A model generated the notes under the pieces. It worked only from the letters and a program-made list of their open reading frames with translations, searched no databases and was not told the DNA's origin. Shown here piece after piece: positions 31,914-41,363 of a stretch of DNA of 64,000 nt. The DNA is taken from NCBI RefSeq assembly GCF_018736065.1, contig NZ_CP076129.1, positions 372,001 to 436,000 on the forward strand, in the 5' to 3' direction. Numbering within the stretch: the stretch's first letter is position 1; each line of letters opens with the position of its first letter. This DNA comes from Flammeovirga kamogawensis. Lineage in GTDB: Bacteria > Bacteroidota > Bacteroidia > Cytophagales > Flammeovirgaceae. A program made the position numbers and the translations under genes.

Positions 31914-32963
31914 TTAATTGAGTGGTGGTTGCTCTATATGCTGTAAGAACGTTGTGATAACATCATCCCAATGTCCTTTTTTATAGTCTGGCTGTTTATT
32001 TTCATCTAAAAGGAAATAATTATGGTCACAATTGGCCCAACGTTTAACTGTTAGGTTATCCTTTCCTTGTTCTATAAAAAATAAAGGCATTATATCACAT
32101 AATTCAGCTGCGTTATCTTCTGTTCCATAAGTTAGAAATATTGGTATGTTTAGAGCCAACCAATCATCAAATAATGGCTCTGAGAATGAGTTATATCCTT
32201 TTAAGTAACTATTAACTTTCAGTGAATCTGGATTAAATGAATCCTCATAATATTTATAATTTAAATTGATTCTTTTTTCCGCTTCCTTCCAAGTAATTTT
32301 ATTGTTACGAGCATCCTGTTTTGCAATTCTAATAAATTGATCTACTCTACCAAATGGGTTTGCACCACTTAAACCAATATGTGAGATGTCTTTATTTTGT
32401 ATAGCTAATTTTGTAGCAACTTTACTACCTTGTGAATGTCCGAAAACAACACACTTAGAAGTATCTACCCAAGGTTGTTTTTTCAAAAAATCTAATACTC
32501 TTATCCCCCTATCAACATAATTATTTAAATAATCTGCTTCCGTAAACTCTTTTAAAATTTGTTGTGGTTGCTTAGGGTCTGGTATATAAAAATTACCATA
32601 TGGGCTTAAATGAGTACTATCTACAAAAATTGGTGTATGTGGCATAGAGATAACCACTAAATGATATTTTTGAGTAATTGCATTAAAATTAAAATTAGAA
32701 ATTCCACCACCAAAGAAAAATGGTGAATCAGTACCTTTTATCCCCATAAACATAGGTAACGGCAGAGAGCCTTGACAAAATAAAAAAACAGGTTTTTTTT
32801 GTGTTATATCAGTATCAACAACAATAAAATTTATACTATCCGCTTCTATACTCGATTCTAAATTAATTACAGTTACCTTATCATACAATTTGTAACTTTC
32901 CTGAGAAAAGCTGTTTAAACTCAAAAGTAATATTAGATAGGTTAGGTGTAGTTTGTTATGCAT
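31914..32963 (-). CDS. secreted alpha/beta-hydrolase
   Basis: 349 residues. The signal peptide ends NSFSQ. The nucleophile elbow is GHSQGS with S178. The acid is probably the D in YGTEDNAAE and the histidine lies in WANCDHNYFLLD, completing a Ser-Asp-His triad. Its fold fits dienelactone-hydrolase- or peptidase-S9-like esterases and peptidases. The substrate is unknown. It stands alone and marks the left border of the toxin-cassette region. Confidence 0.85.
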   Translation of the reverse strand: MHNKLHLTYLILLLSLNSFSQESYKLYDKVTVINLESSIEADSINFIVVDTDITQKKPVFLFCQGSLPLPMFMGIKGTDSPFFFGGGISNFNFNAITQKYHLVVISMPHTPIFVDSTHLSPYGNFYIPDPKQPQQILKEFTEADYLNNYVDRGIRVLDFLKKQPWVDTSKCVVFGHSQGSKVATKLAIQNKDISHIGLSGANPFGRVDQFIRIAKQDARNNKITWKEAEKRINLNYKYYEDSFNPDSLKVNSYLKGYNSFSEPLFDDWLALNIPIFLTYGTEDNAAELCDIMPLFFIEQGKDNLTVKRWANCDHNYFLLDENKQPDYKKGHWDDVITTFLQHIEQPPLN

Positions 32964-33089
32964 TGATTAATGGTTTTAATTAAGCACTAATATTGATGTT
33001 TTTTTTTATTATCAATAGTTTTTAAGATTATACTTTACAATTATTTTATAAAGAGATATCAATGGCTTATTTAACTGCTATGAGTTTAT

Positions 33090-33141
33090 AAACAACAAGC
33101 CAACCTAGTTTTTGAAGGTTGGCTTGTTGGGTTATGACTAA
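33090..33141 (-). repeat. 52-bp cassette-end repeat, copy 1, containing a terminator hairpin
   Basis: A 13-bp perfect stem (33094-33106 and 33116-33128, AACAAGCCAACCT). It lies just behind the Imm49-like gene and can end its transcript on the minus strand. The 52-bp stretch recurs at 51379-51430 in the same orientation with one mismatch, in the loop. Confidence 0.8.
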
Positions 33142-33161
33142 TCTCGTTAAAAGATTAGCAT

Positions 33162-34046
33162 TTAGATGTCAAATTCTTTTTTATATAACCACTCAGGAAT
33201 ATATTCCGAACTGACATTAATCTTTACGCCTCTATCATATGCCATAGTAACAGGAGCCAAGAGTAGCCAACTGACCCATCCTTTTGAAGCATCGGCTGAA
33301 TGATCGGTATCATCACTTTCATCTGTATAATACTCTTGATGAAGTCTTAAGGCTTTTTCTAACTCTTTATTAAATAAGTCATCGTCTTTACGGAAAAGTG
33401 CATCGTATACACATAAAAGGGGTTCAAATTGATTTAATACAAATTCTGCTGCAAATTTTTCATCAAGGTAATTCCCTACAAATGGTTTTGTGGCTTCAAA
33501 AGCTTTGATTGTTAAGGCTTGTGTGGGGTTTTCTATTGCTTTAAAAAATTGGATAAGGATATGATCCAATTTATCATAATGAGCATTTGAAAGCTTAAAG
33601 TATTCTTCTTTGGCTTTTAACATCAAATCAAAACCTTCCCTATCCCTAAGCACAATAAAAATGCTTAAATATCTTAACCAAGAATTAAAGTCCACTAAAA
33701 GTTTTAGCCCCTTTGGTGCTTTCACTTGATGTGTTTTTCCTTCTTCCAAACTTATCTCTACCATTTCTTCTGGATTGTAAGCTAAGGTATAGTGTGCTTT
33801 GGCAAATCGTTTAATTAAAGAAAGAAAATAAATTTGTTCTTCTCGGTGATTGTCGCCTTCTAGGACTGATAATCTCCAAAGTAAATCAAGAAAGCTCCTT
33901 GTATTTAAACCTATTCTATCTGTATCTTCAATAAAAATATTTTCTTTAAAGCTTTCTTTGATCACTTCTTTGCGCCTTCTTATAGCTCGATAAACTAAAT
34001 CAATGTCCTTAGATCTATGTGTATTATTTCTTTTAATATGTATCAT
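33162..34046 (-). CDS. Imm49-like immunity protein
   Basis: 294 residues, all-alpha, cytoplasmic (no signal). The pattern of helices, with LNTRSFLDLLWRLSVLEGDN, a middle FNSWLRYLSIFIVLRDREGFD block and a C-terminal KGWVSWLLLAPVTMAYDRGVK, resembles the Imm49 family of polymorphic-toxin immunity proteins. It starts 1 bp after the stop of the adjacent nuclease gene, so the two are translationally coupled like toxin and antidote. I infer that it neutralises that nuclease. Family membership is from memory of the pattern. Confidence 0.6.
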   Translation of the reverse strand: MIHIKRNNTHRSKDIDLVYRAIRRRKEVIKESFKENIFIEDTDRIGLNTRSFLDLLWRLSVLEGDNHREEQIYFLSLIKRFAKAHYTLAYNPEEMVEISLEEGKTHQVKAPKGLKLLVDFNSWLRYLSIFIVLRDREGFDLMLKAKEEYFKLSNAHYDKLDHILIQFFKAIENPTQALTIKAFEATKPFVGNYLDEKFAAEFVLNQFEPLLCVYDALFRKDDDLFNKELEKALRLHQEYYTDESDDTDHSADASKGWVSWLLLAPVTMAYDRGVKINVSSEYIPEWLYKKEFDI

Positions 34047-34047
34047 A

Positions 34048-35043
34048 TTATTGCTTGTTAAACTCTAGTTTAAATTTTGAAATTTTTGTTGGTTTCAAAG
34101 CCCCTGTATTAGTATTAAATTCTTGCTTTACTAAGAGGTAATCTATCTTTTTTGCATCATAAGCAACGGATAATTCATCTGCTAAATCTTTTGCATTTTG
34201 ATCTCCTCTTTCCTGCATATGATCTATAATACTTAAAAGATACTCATCTGTTCCTTGTTCGTAGTTTTTTTGCTCATACAAACGAGTACCAATTTTTGAA
34301 CTTCCCCCTTTTGCCTCTACAATAATAAATTTTTTGTTTTTAGTGTCATAATAAATTCTATCAAATTGACCTGATTTACCTGGCATTACAAATTCGAGAG
34401 GTTTCATTGTGGCATCATTATATATTTCGGGGATTAATTCATCGGAAGCTTTTTCTGCCGCTTTTTCAGACTCTAAACCAATTTTATTTTTTGTGGTTTT
34501 ATAATCACTCGATGTTTTATCCTCTATTTCTTTTAAAGCATTTCTGTATTTATCTCTCTCTTCTTTAATCGCATTTAAAGCATCTGACGCAGGATCTTGT
34601 TGTTCAATATATACTCCATCTATTATTTTTGGATCATCTGGCAAGAAGGAGTCATCAAATTTAGCAAATTTTTCAATACTTTTTTGTTCTGCCAATATCT
34701 CACGCACTGCGGTTTCATTTTCAGCAGTACTTAGATTACTAATTAAATTCTTCTTGGATTGACTTGCTTGTATACCTGCTTTTATTTCTCCTACAAGCTG
34801 AGGGTATTCTTGATAAACATTGCTTAGATTCTCTAAATATTCAGGACTACTTCGAATTATAGAATTCTTTTCTAAAGTATAAAATGTAATTAAAATGATT
34901 GGATCTGAAGTCAATTTCTCTAATTCTTCTCCTCCTTTTTTACACGCTTCTATTAATGCCGACCATTTACAAGGATCTCCCGAAATAGCTTTTGCACTAA
35001 AAAATGGAAGAAGGAATAATAAGAATAAAATAATCTGTTTCAT
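34048..35043 (-). CDS. secreted PD-(D/E)XK-type nuclease toxin
   Basis: 331 residues. Residues 1-19 are a clear signal peptide (FLLFLLPFFSAKA). Residues 20-210 are helical and charged, with a coiled-coil-like EERDKYRNALKEIEDK. The last about 120 residues carry FDRIYYD, then FIIVEAKGG, the D...ExK core of restriction-endonuclease-fold nucleases. It is 10 bp after the zincin carrier gene and 1 bp before the Imm49-like gene. Having its own signal peptide means it may be delivered to the periplasm independently of the carrier, unlike a displaced tip, which would normally lack one. Target and delivery route are unknown. Confidence 0.68.
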   Translation of the reverse strand: MKQIILFLLFLLPFFSAKAISGDPCKWSALIEACKKGGEELEKLTSDPIILITFYTLEKNSIIRSSPEYLENLSNVYQEYPQLVGEIKAGIQASQSKKNLISNLSTAENETAVREILAEQKSIEKFAKFDDSFLPDDPKIIDGVYIEQQDPASDALNAIKEERDKYRNALKEIEDKTSSDYKTTKNKIGLESEKAAEKASDELIPEIYNDATMKPLEFVMPGKSGQFDRIYYDTKNKKFIIVEAKGGSSKIGTRLYEQKNYEQGTDEYLLSIIDHMQERGDQNAKDLADELSVAYDAKKIDYLLVKQEFNTNTGALKPTKISKFKLEFNKQ

Positions 35044-35053
35044 AATAGCTTTC

Positions 35054-38000
35054 TTATTGAGTTGGTAGAGTTGTACATAATTTTTCTTCAGGAAACATTT
35101 CTACAAACGTTTTCCATACATCCAACATCGTTGGACTTTCTTCGATTGATGCTTGAATATTTCCTAAGTCTGAAGATAGTTTAGACAATAGATTTGTGTC
35201 ATTAGGAAGTGCTTCTAATTTGTTAAGTAGATCTATTGGGAGAGCATCACCTTTATTATTTAACCAAGTGGTTATTTCTTCATGATCTTTGAACTTTGAT
35301 TTTAATCTAGCTAAAATATCTGTATCCACAGTAGTTAAAATTTTATCGATTACTTTTCGTTGTTCATTTGCATTATCAGTATACTTTGTCAGCTCTTGTT
35401 GAAGTTCTTTGGTTACTTTATTTTGTTCAATTAACGTAATTACTTCCTGTGCTTTTCCATCAGTAATATCTTGGTTAACTTCATAAAATGCTTTTTCAAA
35501 GCCATATGTTGAAACTTGTTTTGTTCCTCCTTTTCTACTGATATAAAGAAGCGATTCTTTTGTTACTTTTATCATTTCTCCATTCATAAGAGGTATCGAC
35601 AGACTAATGGTATATTCTACTGTTTTTTCTAAATCTTGTCTACCTACCGCATAGACCAATCCCATACCATCCGCCACAAAATCTAATGCTATAAGTGATA
35701 ATCCCATAGAAAGAATATCAAATGATGTATAAGCGTATTGATCAATGGTTTCCCAATAAATTTGTTCTCTATTCCATGTGTTGCTTGTTTTATCTATAGA
35801 ATAAGCATCAAAATGAACAGTAATTTCTAAAGTATTCAAGCGTGCTACATATTTATTAAATGCTTGATCTTTTATATACTTTATAATTTGATCCTCAATA
35901 GCTTCATTTTTAGAAAATTGAACTGCATAAGTATCTTTAAATAAATACTCTTCTGTTTTTTCTGGTGTAAATTGAAGTAGCTGCTTGGAGTTAGAACCTT
36001 TTATATTCATAACTATGCTTTTTCTTGCATTTCGAATTAATTTTGGAACTAGAAGCAATAATTCTTGTCGAACTTTTTGATTCGGAGATGGAGCTTTTAA
36101 TTTATCAATATCAATTTTGTATTGATCTACTTGGTTCATCATTAATTGAGTTGCCTCATTTTGATAGAGTTTCACATAATGATTTTGACCATAAAAACCT
36201 TGCCCTTGATATTTGGTGACATTAACCGATAAAGATGGGTTTAAAATCCCTTCATAAATAATTACTCGCTTTTCTGTATTCTTAAATAAATCAAATATAA
36301 AATCCACTAATATACCATGCTCTTTATCCAATTCTTTGATTAACCACTCTGAGGTAGCAATAGAATTGGCATAATCTGCTTTTAAATTAGATGTTTTAAT
36401 ATTGACATTAGAACCAGCATAAATACCTGGCATTGCATACATTTCACCCATATCATTACCAATACCTTTCAAGTTTACAAAAGGGATAGTAACCAAAATG
36501 TCATTTTTGGTATATCCTTTTTGTTCAAAAACTACTTTGGCTAAATCATTCCAACTTTTTTGATTGGTTGATAAAAAGTTTGTTTCTAAAAATACGACTT
36601 TAAATTGTTTGTCGTTTAGTGTCTCATAGGCATTTAACCTATCTACCATTCTTTCCCCTAACAAATTGCTATTGTTTGCATCAGTATTTAATTTTTCTTT
36701 AAGTGCATCAATTATTTCAGCTCTTTCATTTAATTTTTCTTCTACTGATTTACCAATAGATTTTGCATAGGAAATTAAATGATCAACTTTTGTTTCTCCA
36801 TAATCTTTGAAGAATGTCGATTCATTTACATCAGCTTCAATCTCCTTACAAGTCAGACAAGAAGACTGAATTGTTGTTCCATTTATAGTCACATTTTTTG
36901 TTGCACAATCAATAGAGACTCTAAATCCAGTTGAAGTAGTTTTTATACTTTCAATAACCACTTCTTTTCCATCTGATGACTTATAACGTCTATTCGTTAA
37001 TGACTGTGATAAGAAACGAAGGGTATAAACTTTACCTGATTCATCTATTAAGGAATGAACTGCTCCTCTTGCAGATGTGGTTACATCATCATTTGTATAG
37101 ATAGAGTAAGGTCTCAATTTTGAGTCTTTATATAAACTTAAATCAATGGCTGTTCCATCAGGTGTATAAAATATGGTTTGTTTAACTACTTCAGCAATTA
37201 CATTTTTATCACACAAAATCGCTACTGAACTTCCATTTTGATTATAAGCCATTCCCTCCTGATCCTCATTCACAAACGAAACCATTGCTGCAGGATTTTG
37301 TAATATTTCCCATTGCCATTTCCATAGTTCCAAACCGCCATTGTAGTCCATTAAATTGGCTGTTGAGCCTTTCGTAATTCCTTCTAGCGTTTTCCATGTG
37401 TGCCCTAATCCAAAAGCACCATGACCAAGTTCGTGGGCTACTGTACGGTAAGTTTCTACGTTATTCGAGGGGTTAAAAATAAAACCGTAACGAGAGGATA
37501 AAGGCATAAAACCATTTACTCCTTCATCTGATGCTTTGGGCGACCAGAACAAGACAACCTCTTTTCCTTTGGGTTTTGTATGCTTGTCTCTGAAGTATTT
37601 GATGATGTTTTTTTGCTCCGAAGTATACGCTGTCAACGACTCTGAATCACCAACTTGTAGGGCATCATCTTGTGGGTTGATGTCCCAAGCACTGTACTTT
37701 AAATCATAGCTATCTTTTATGTCTACAGTCCACTCTATAAGTGCTTGACCATAAACTGAATTTAGGTACATTTGTAAGGCTGTGGCATCGGGAAGAGTTT
37801 GTCCGTTTACTGCGTAAATTCGTAATGTGTATTGCTGTTTCTCGTAAGGTTGCACATTAATTTTTCCTACATACTTTTCTTTTCCGTTAATGGTTTTGTA
37901 CGCTTGCCATTCTGTAGGCTTGTTGTCTTTTTTACTTTGTAAGCTAACTACACCATCACGAGCATTGGCTGTTAAACTTTTGTCTTCTGAACGGAAAAAC

Positions 38001-39772
38001 ACATTTTCTGTGGCTCCATTGATGGCCACTTCTACGGTGTTTGTTCCCTCGGCAACAACCCACGGAAGGATATAATTTTCTGTATCACCCCCAAAATTTA
38101 TTTCGGTATAATAACTTTTATCTGCAGTTCTTCCACCTGTATCAAAACCGTAGGGAGTTGATTCGTTTTTAGTAAAAATGATTAAGTCTTCAGTGGCCCA
38201 ATTACTACCATCCTGTACTTCGCCCTCATCATTTGCGGTGGCATTGTACATTTTCTCAAAAATCATTTTAAAAGCCCAAACACTGGTTTTTGCCATGTCT
38301 ACTGCTTCCGGAATACCTCCTCCAGAAAAACGACCTAAAATAGTAGATGCCTCCGCTAATTGATCTTTAGAATTTATAATATTTTGAGTGGTTGAAATAA
38401 TATTTTCAACATTTGCATCGCTACCACCTTGAATAATTTCTATAACACTCACCATTTGGTCTACAATTGCCAAAAGAGCTTCTTCTTCTTGCTGTCTCAC
38501 CAAAGAAGAAGCCGCACTTGGAGGTAAAGTATCCCCATCTATTTTAGCAATATAGGCCAATAGTGTATCGCCGTCTGCTACTACTTGTTGGGCTTTACCG
38601 CTACGAATTGCACCCGATTTATCGTTAAGAACATCAACAACACCTGTTGTAAACTTTACAAAATATTTTATTCCTTTTTGCAGCTCGGCAGTAACATAAT
38701 TGATTGCTTTTTTTATAGCTTGAGATTTTTTCCCTTGTGCTGTTGCAACTGTTTGTCTTCTAGATTCAACGGTTGTTTCCATTGCTTCTACGGCTGCAAC
38801 TGCTTCCTCATAACCTTCATCTTCTTCGTCTAGGTTTTTGAGGTGTTTTTTTGCTTCTTTAAGAAGCTTTTTCTCTTCTTTTAATTGTTCTTTACTGGTA
38901 TCTACTTCAGATTTAGAAGAGGTATAATCCTGTTTTATGTCCGTAGGCAGATTATCTATTACATTAGCTACAAACTCAGCACCTGCTAAAACCTTATCCA
39001 ATACATCAAGACCTCCCATTATTGCTGCTGCCAATTCGGGTGGAATAATATCTGTGTCAGACCCTGTTACTAACGCTTCTCCATCAATTAATTGGTTGTC
39101 TGTGTTTAAGGTAATGTCTTCCCATTCTACATTAAAAAACACCTTATTAAATGCGGCTATACGGATCATACCAATACCTGTATGTTGTCCGTTAGCGACT
39201 ACGTCTTCTACTACAGTTACATCAAAATCTCCCGCAGTAAATTTTTCTCCAACTTCCATTGGAGTTAACAGTGGATCGTTATTTTCCCAAGCAATGGTTA
39301 CAACGCCACCTTCACAGCTATATGTACTTTCTGGTGCTTTTTCTGTTATCGCTTCTTTTACGGCAGACCATTCTCCGAATCTTCCACCAGCACATGATCC
39401 TCTTACTTGAAATTGGTAATAAGTACTATCTTCTAAAGGTTTTACAATACCTTGATCGGTTAAAAACTCTTTTGTTTTCCAAGGCAATTCATCTTCATTT
39501 TTGTCTGCTTTTCTTCTGTACCTCACTTCCCAACTGGTATGTTCAAAAGCTCCCTGCCATTCTAGTTCTGCTCTGGAATGTGTGGTGTTGGCAATGGCAA
39601 ATTGTTGACAAGCAATACATGCCTCTCCAAAAATAAATAATCGTGGTTCACTCCAACCATTGTTTTTTATTAGACCTAGTTCATCTTCATCATAAGCTTG
39701 CACCCTCCATGCATAGGTATTCCCAGGTTCTAAGGGTGCATCTATCGCTGTAATTTGGTAAGCTGGTGCCAT
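35054..39772 (-). CDS. toxin-carrier protein with fibronectin III-like and zincin metalloprotease domains, 5'-truncated (copy A)
   Basis: 1572 residues from the first usable start. The same frame stays open to 40006 and still encodes carrier sequence up to about 39982, where a MITE-like element begins. The natural N-terminus and signal are therefore gone. Residues about 1-150 are fibronectin III-like (GNTYAWRVQAYDED, LEDSTYYQFQVRGSCAG) and about 285-360 a lysine/glutamate coiled coil. Residues about 575-840 form a zincin domain with HELGHGAFGLGH (His780, Glu781, His784 and a downstream His). The C-terminal about 700 residues are mostly helical, with one hydrophobic patch near SFDILSMGLSLIALDF, and end without a recognisable toxin tip. 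The protease may process the carrier or the toxin. Expression is doubtful without its start. Confidence 0.7.
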   Translation of the reverse strand: MAPAYQITAIDAPLEPGNTYAWRVQAYDEDELGLIKNNGWSEPRLFIFGEACIACQQFAIANTTHSRAELEWQGAFEHTSWEVRYRRKADKNEDELPWKTKEFLTDQGIVKPLEDSTYYQFQVRGSCAGGRFGEWSAVKEAITEKAPESTYSCEGGVVTIAWENNDPLLTPMEVGEKFTAGDFDVTVVEDVVANGQHTGIGMIRIAAFNKVFFNVEWEDITLNTDNQLIDGEALVTGSDTDIIPPELAAAIMGGLDVLDKVLAGAEFVANVIDNLPTDIKQDYTSSKSEVDTSKEQLKEEKKLLKEAKKHLKNLDEEDEGYEEAVAAVEAMETTVESRRQTVATAQGKKSQAIKKAINYVTAELQKGIKYFVKFTTGVVDVLNDKSGAIRSGKAQQVVADGDTLLAYIAKIDGDTLPPSAASSLVRQQEEEALLAIVDQMVSVIEIIQGGSDANVENIISTTQNIINSKDQLAEASTILGRFSGGGIPEAVDMAKTSVWAFKMIFEKMYNATANDEGEVQDGSNWATEDLIIFTKNESTPYGFDTGGRTADKSYYTEINFGGDTENYILPWVVAEGTNTVEVAINGATENVFFRSEDKSLTANARDGVVSLQSKKDNKPTEWQAYKTINGKEKYVGKINVQPYEKQQYTLRIYAVNGQTLPDATALQMYLNSVYGQALIEWTVDIKDSYDLKYSAWDINPQDDALQVGDSESLTAYTSEQKNIIKYFRDKHTKPKGKEVVLFWSPKASDEGVNGFMPLSSRYGFIFNPSNNVETYRTVAHELGHGAFGLGHTWKTLEGITKGSTANLMDYNGGLELWKWQWEILQNPAAMVSFVNEDQEGMAYNQNGSSVAILCDKNVIAEVVKQTIFYTPDGTAIDLSLYKDSKLRPYSIYTNDDVTTSARGAVHSLIDESGKVYTLRFLSQSLTNRRYKSSDGKEVVIESIKTTSTGFRVSIDCATKNVTINGTTIQSSCLTCKEIEADVNESTFFKDYGETKVDHLISYAKSIGKSVEEKLNERAEIIDALKEKLNTDANNSNLLGERMVDRLNAYETLNDKQFKVVFLETNFLSTNQKSWNDLAKVVFEQKGYTKNDILVTIPFVNLKGIGNDMGEMYAMPGIYAGSNVNIKTSNLKADYANSIATSEWLIKELDKEHGILVDFIFDLFKNTEKRVIIYEGILNPSLSVNVTKYQGQGFYGQNHYVKLYQNEATQLMMNQVDQYKIDIDKLKAPSPNQKVRQELLLLVPKLIRNARKSIVMNIKGSNSKQLLQFTPEKTEEYLFKDTYAVQFSKNEAIEDQIIKYIKDQAFNKYVARLNTLEITVHFDAYSIDKTSNTWNREQIYWETIDQYAYTSFDILSMGLSLIALDFVADGMGLVYAVGRQDLEKTVEYTISLSIPLMNGEMIKVTKESLLYISRKGGTKQVSTYGFEKAFYEVNQDITDGKAQEVITLIEQNKVTKELQQELTKYTDNANEQRKVIDKILTTVDTDILARLKSKFKDHEEITTWLNNKGDALPIDLLNKLEALPNDTNLLSKLSSDLGNIQASIEESPTMLDVWKTFVEMFPEEKLCTTLPTQ
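37262..38056 (-). repeat. 795-bp zincin block, copy A
   Basis: This stretch, coding for the AEGTNTVEVAING ... PAAMVSFVNED part of the carrier, is repeated almost unchanged at 44928-45722 (same length) and, with a 184-bp deletion, at 47639-48249. Flanking sequences differ completely, so it is the shared core of the array. Confidence 0.9.
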
Positions 39773-39982
39773 TACATTTTCCTCGTCAATAATAGGAGGT
39801 GTTGAAGCAAAGGCATCTCCAGCTGTTTGATTATCTCTTAGTATTTCTACAACCTGAAAACGGTAAGTAACATTTTGAGGACGATTTGGTGAAGCTAAAT
39901 GCCTTGGTACCCAAGAGAAATTAATATATTGAGGGTCTGCTGCTTCTACCTTTTTTCCTTCAATTGGTAATATATCCTCACT

Positions 39983-40210
39983 GTTCCGGGTGTTAAGCCG
40001 AAGGCGTCACTCGGAACTAGAAAATTGTGTGAGTTTGTAACTCACGATTTCTGTATTTCAAAATTGATCCCAAAGTTAGATGGATCAGTCAAAATTAAAA
40101 GGATGTTGAAATAAAATGCATACTATGTTTTTAGTTCTTGATGTTGTGATAAGTTACAAACTTTCACAATGGGTGAGTTCGTAATGACGCTGCCGCTTAA
40201 CATTACGAAC
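39983..40210. repeat. MITE/BIME-like element with two inverted REP palindromes
   Basis: The left end 39983-40017 and the right end 40177-40210 are each palindromes bounded by GTTC...GAAC. Reverse-complemented, the right one aligns with the left over almost the full 35 bp (shared TGTTAAGC and GCGTCA cores). Inside, a 7-bp hairpin GTGAGTT/AACTCAC (40029-40045) and a distant AGTTACAAACT (about 40152) extend the inverted symmetry. No transposase gene is in the window. The element begins exactly where the carrier reading frame to its left stops making sense, so it probably inserted into, or recombined at, that gene. The DNA from 40211 to 40315 shows nothing further. Confidence 0.75.
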
Positions 40211-40315
40211 AGTGGGACAGTGGGTTTGTAAATGCAGATGACACTTCTCTCTTTGACCTGACTCTTTACCCCTTATAAATTATACATCATTCAAAATATA
40301 CTAATCCAATTCTCT

Positions 40316-40657
40316 TTATTCTTTTTCAAAAACAGCTTCTAATGATAACTCCCATAATTGAGGTTGAATTTCTCCATACGTCAGTATTATTATATAATTT
40401 TCATGTTCTAAAAAACAATAATTAGAGTAGGAAAATGGATCATTCAAATCTATTTGTAAAGTCTTTTCTAGGTCATTTACATTTTCAATTTTTCCTGACA
40501 CTAATAACTTATAAATCCTTTTTCCTACTAAATCTTTTAAAGTAAAATCAAATAAGGTATTAGGAAGATTAATAGTATATTTTTCAGCTTCCAACTTAGG
40601 AGTGATAACATCTTTAAAATAAAGAATTTTAGAAATCAGTGTGTTTTTTATTTTCAT
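40316..40657 (-). CDS. hypothetical protein, 113 aa, third gene of a WHH-SUKH cassette (copy 1)
   Basis: No signal peptide, mixed alpha/beta. A paralogue of the same length lies at 52622-52963, also directly behind a SUKH immunity gene. The two differ over most of their length but share LDLNDPF and an identical C-terminal run (GEIQPQLWELSLEAVFEKE), with near-identical DNA there. It begins 3 bp after the SUKH stop, so it is in the same operon. I do not recognise a family; an accessory immunity or modulator protein is the natural guess. Confidence 0.65.
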   Translation of the reverse strand: MKIKNTLISKILYFKDVITPKLEAEKYTINLPNTLFDFTLKDLVGKRIYKLLVSGKIENVNDLEKTLQIDLNDPFSYSNYCFLEHENYIIILTYGEIQPQLWELSLEAVFEKE

Positions 40658-40660
40658 AAT

Positions 40661-41104
40661 TTATATATCCTCAACTCTTTTCAAACCATTGATGAATTCT
40701 TCAAGTGAAGAAGAAACAAATTCAAAAGGATTTTTCTCACCACTATCAAATTTATTGATCCACACTTCACCATATGTTTTTTCAGATAATGACACATTAA
40801 ATACCCAACCACCATAATCACAAGCAAATGGCAACCAATCTATATCATTATAAAATATATTACCTTCAATTAAATCAAAAATATTAGGGTTTTTATCAGA
40901 AACACCAACTATATACCCTGGCATTGTGTAAATTCCTTCTTTTTGATAAAAGCATTCAAATAATGTGCAATCACTGTACTTCATCAAAAATTGAATTAAT
41001 TCATTTGGTAATTTCTTTTTTAGTACTATCTCAATTTTTTTTATTTCCTCAATTTTAATTACGTTTCTATTTCTTCTTTTAATTAAAATACTATTCATCT
41101 TCAT
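40661..41104 (-). CDS. SUKH-superfamily (SMI1/KNR4) immunity protein, copy 1
   Basis: 147 residues. The SUKH pattern is visible: an N-terminal helix pair with IKKIEIVLKKKLPNELIQFLMKYSDC, a central WLPFACDYGGWVFNVSL strand region and a C-terminal SSSLEEFINGLK helix. SUKH proteins bind and block nuclease toxins, including WHH nucleases, and here the gene lies 4 bp behind a WHH nuclease tip. The 113-residue gene follows it. The start at 41104 (MKMNSIL) is suitable. Confidence 0.85.
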   Translation of the reverse strand: MKMNSILIKRRNRNVIKIEEIKKIEIVLKKKLPNELIQFLMKYSDCTLFECFYQKEGIYTMPGYIVGVSDKNPNIFDLIEGNIFYNDIDWLPFACDYGGWVFNVSLSEKTYGEVWINKFDSGEKNPFEFVSSSLEEFINGLKRVEDI

Positions 41105-41108
41105 AAAA

Positions 41109-41363
41109 TTAAAATGGATATAAATTTTTATTACCAGTATATGCTTTCATTTGACCTACAGAGCCAGTATGACTCATACCTTTTAAGTTTGTATGTGCAT
41201 CAGCTCTGACTAATTGCATTGTACAAACCATCTTACCTTCTTCGTTTATTCTAAAGTCATCCATATGATGCCATGTATATCTTACACCATTAATTTCTGG
41301 TGGTGTTCTACCCAAGAAACCTGCTTTAATATTAGCTTGTTCAAAGTCTCCTACTATTTCTTC
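41109..41363 (-). pseudogene. WHH nuclease toxin tip, separated from its carrier by an in-frame TGA (copy 1)
   Basis: Contains YTWHHMDDF, a CTMQLVRADAHTNLKGMSHTGS stretch and GQMKAY. This is the WHH branch of the HNH/endonuclease VII superfamily (metal-dependent DNase toxins). It is in the same frame as the 802-residue upstream open frame, and only the TGA at 41364-41366 separates them. Between that stop and the first possible start (TTG at 41315) the frame still codes for toxin-like residues (EEIVGDFEQANIKAGF). No start codon with a plausible ribosome site is seen, so the tip is probably not made. SUKH immunity follows after 4 bp. Confidence 0.72.

Noticed and set aside
38937-39410. 157-codon plus-strand open frame opposite the carrier
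   Set aside because: It is antisense to strongly protein-like carrier sequence, has no family resemblance and a low-complexity Ser/Thr/Pro-rich translation typical of a shadow frame.
39983-40210. Palindromes as a CRISPR array
   Set aside because: Only two mirrored copies with unequal spacing and no cas genes; a REP/MITE pair fits.
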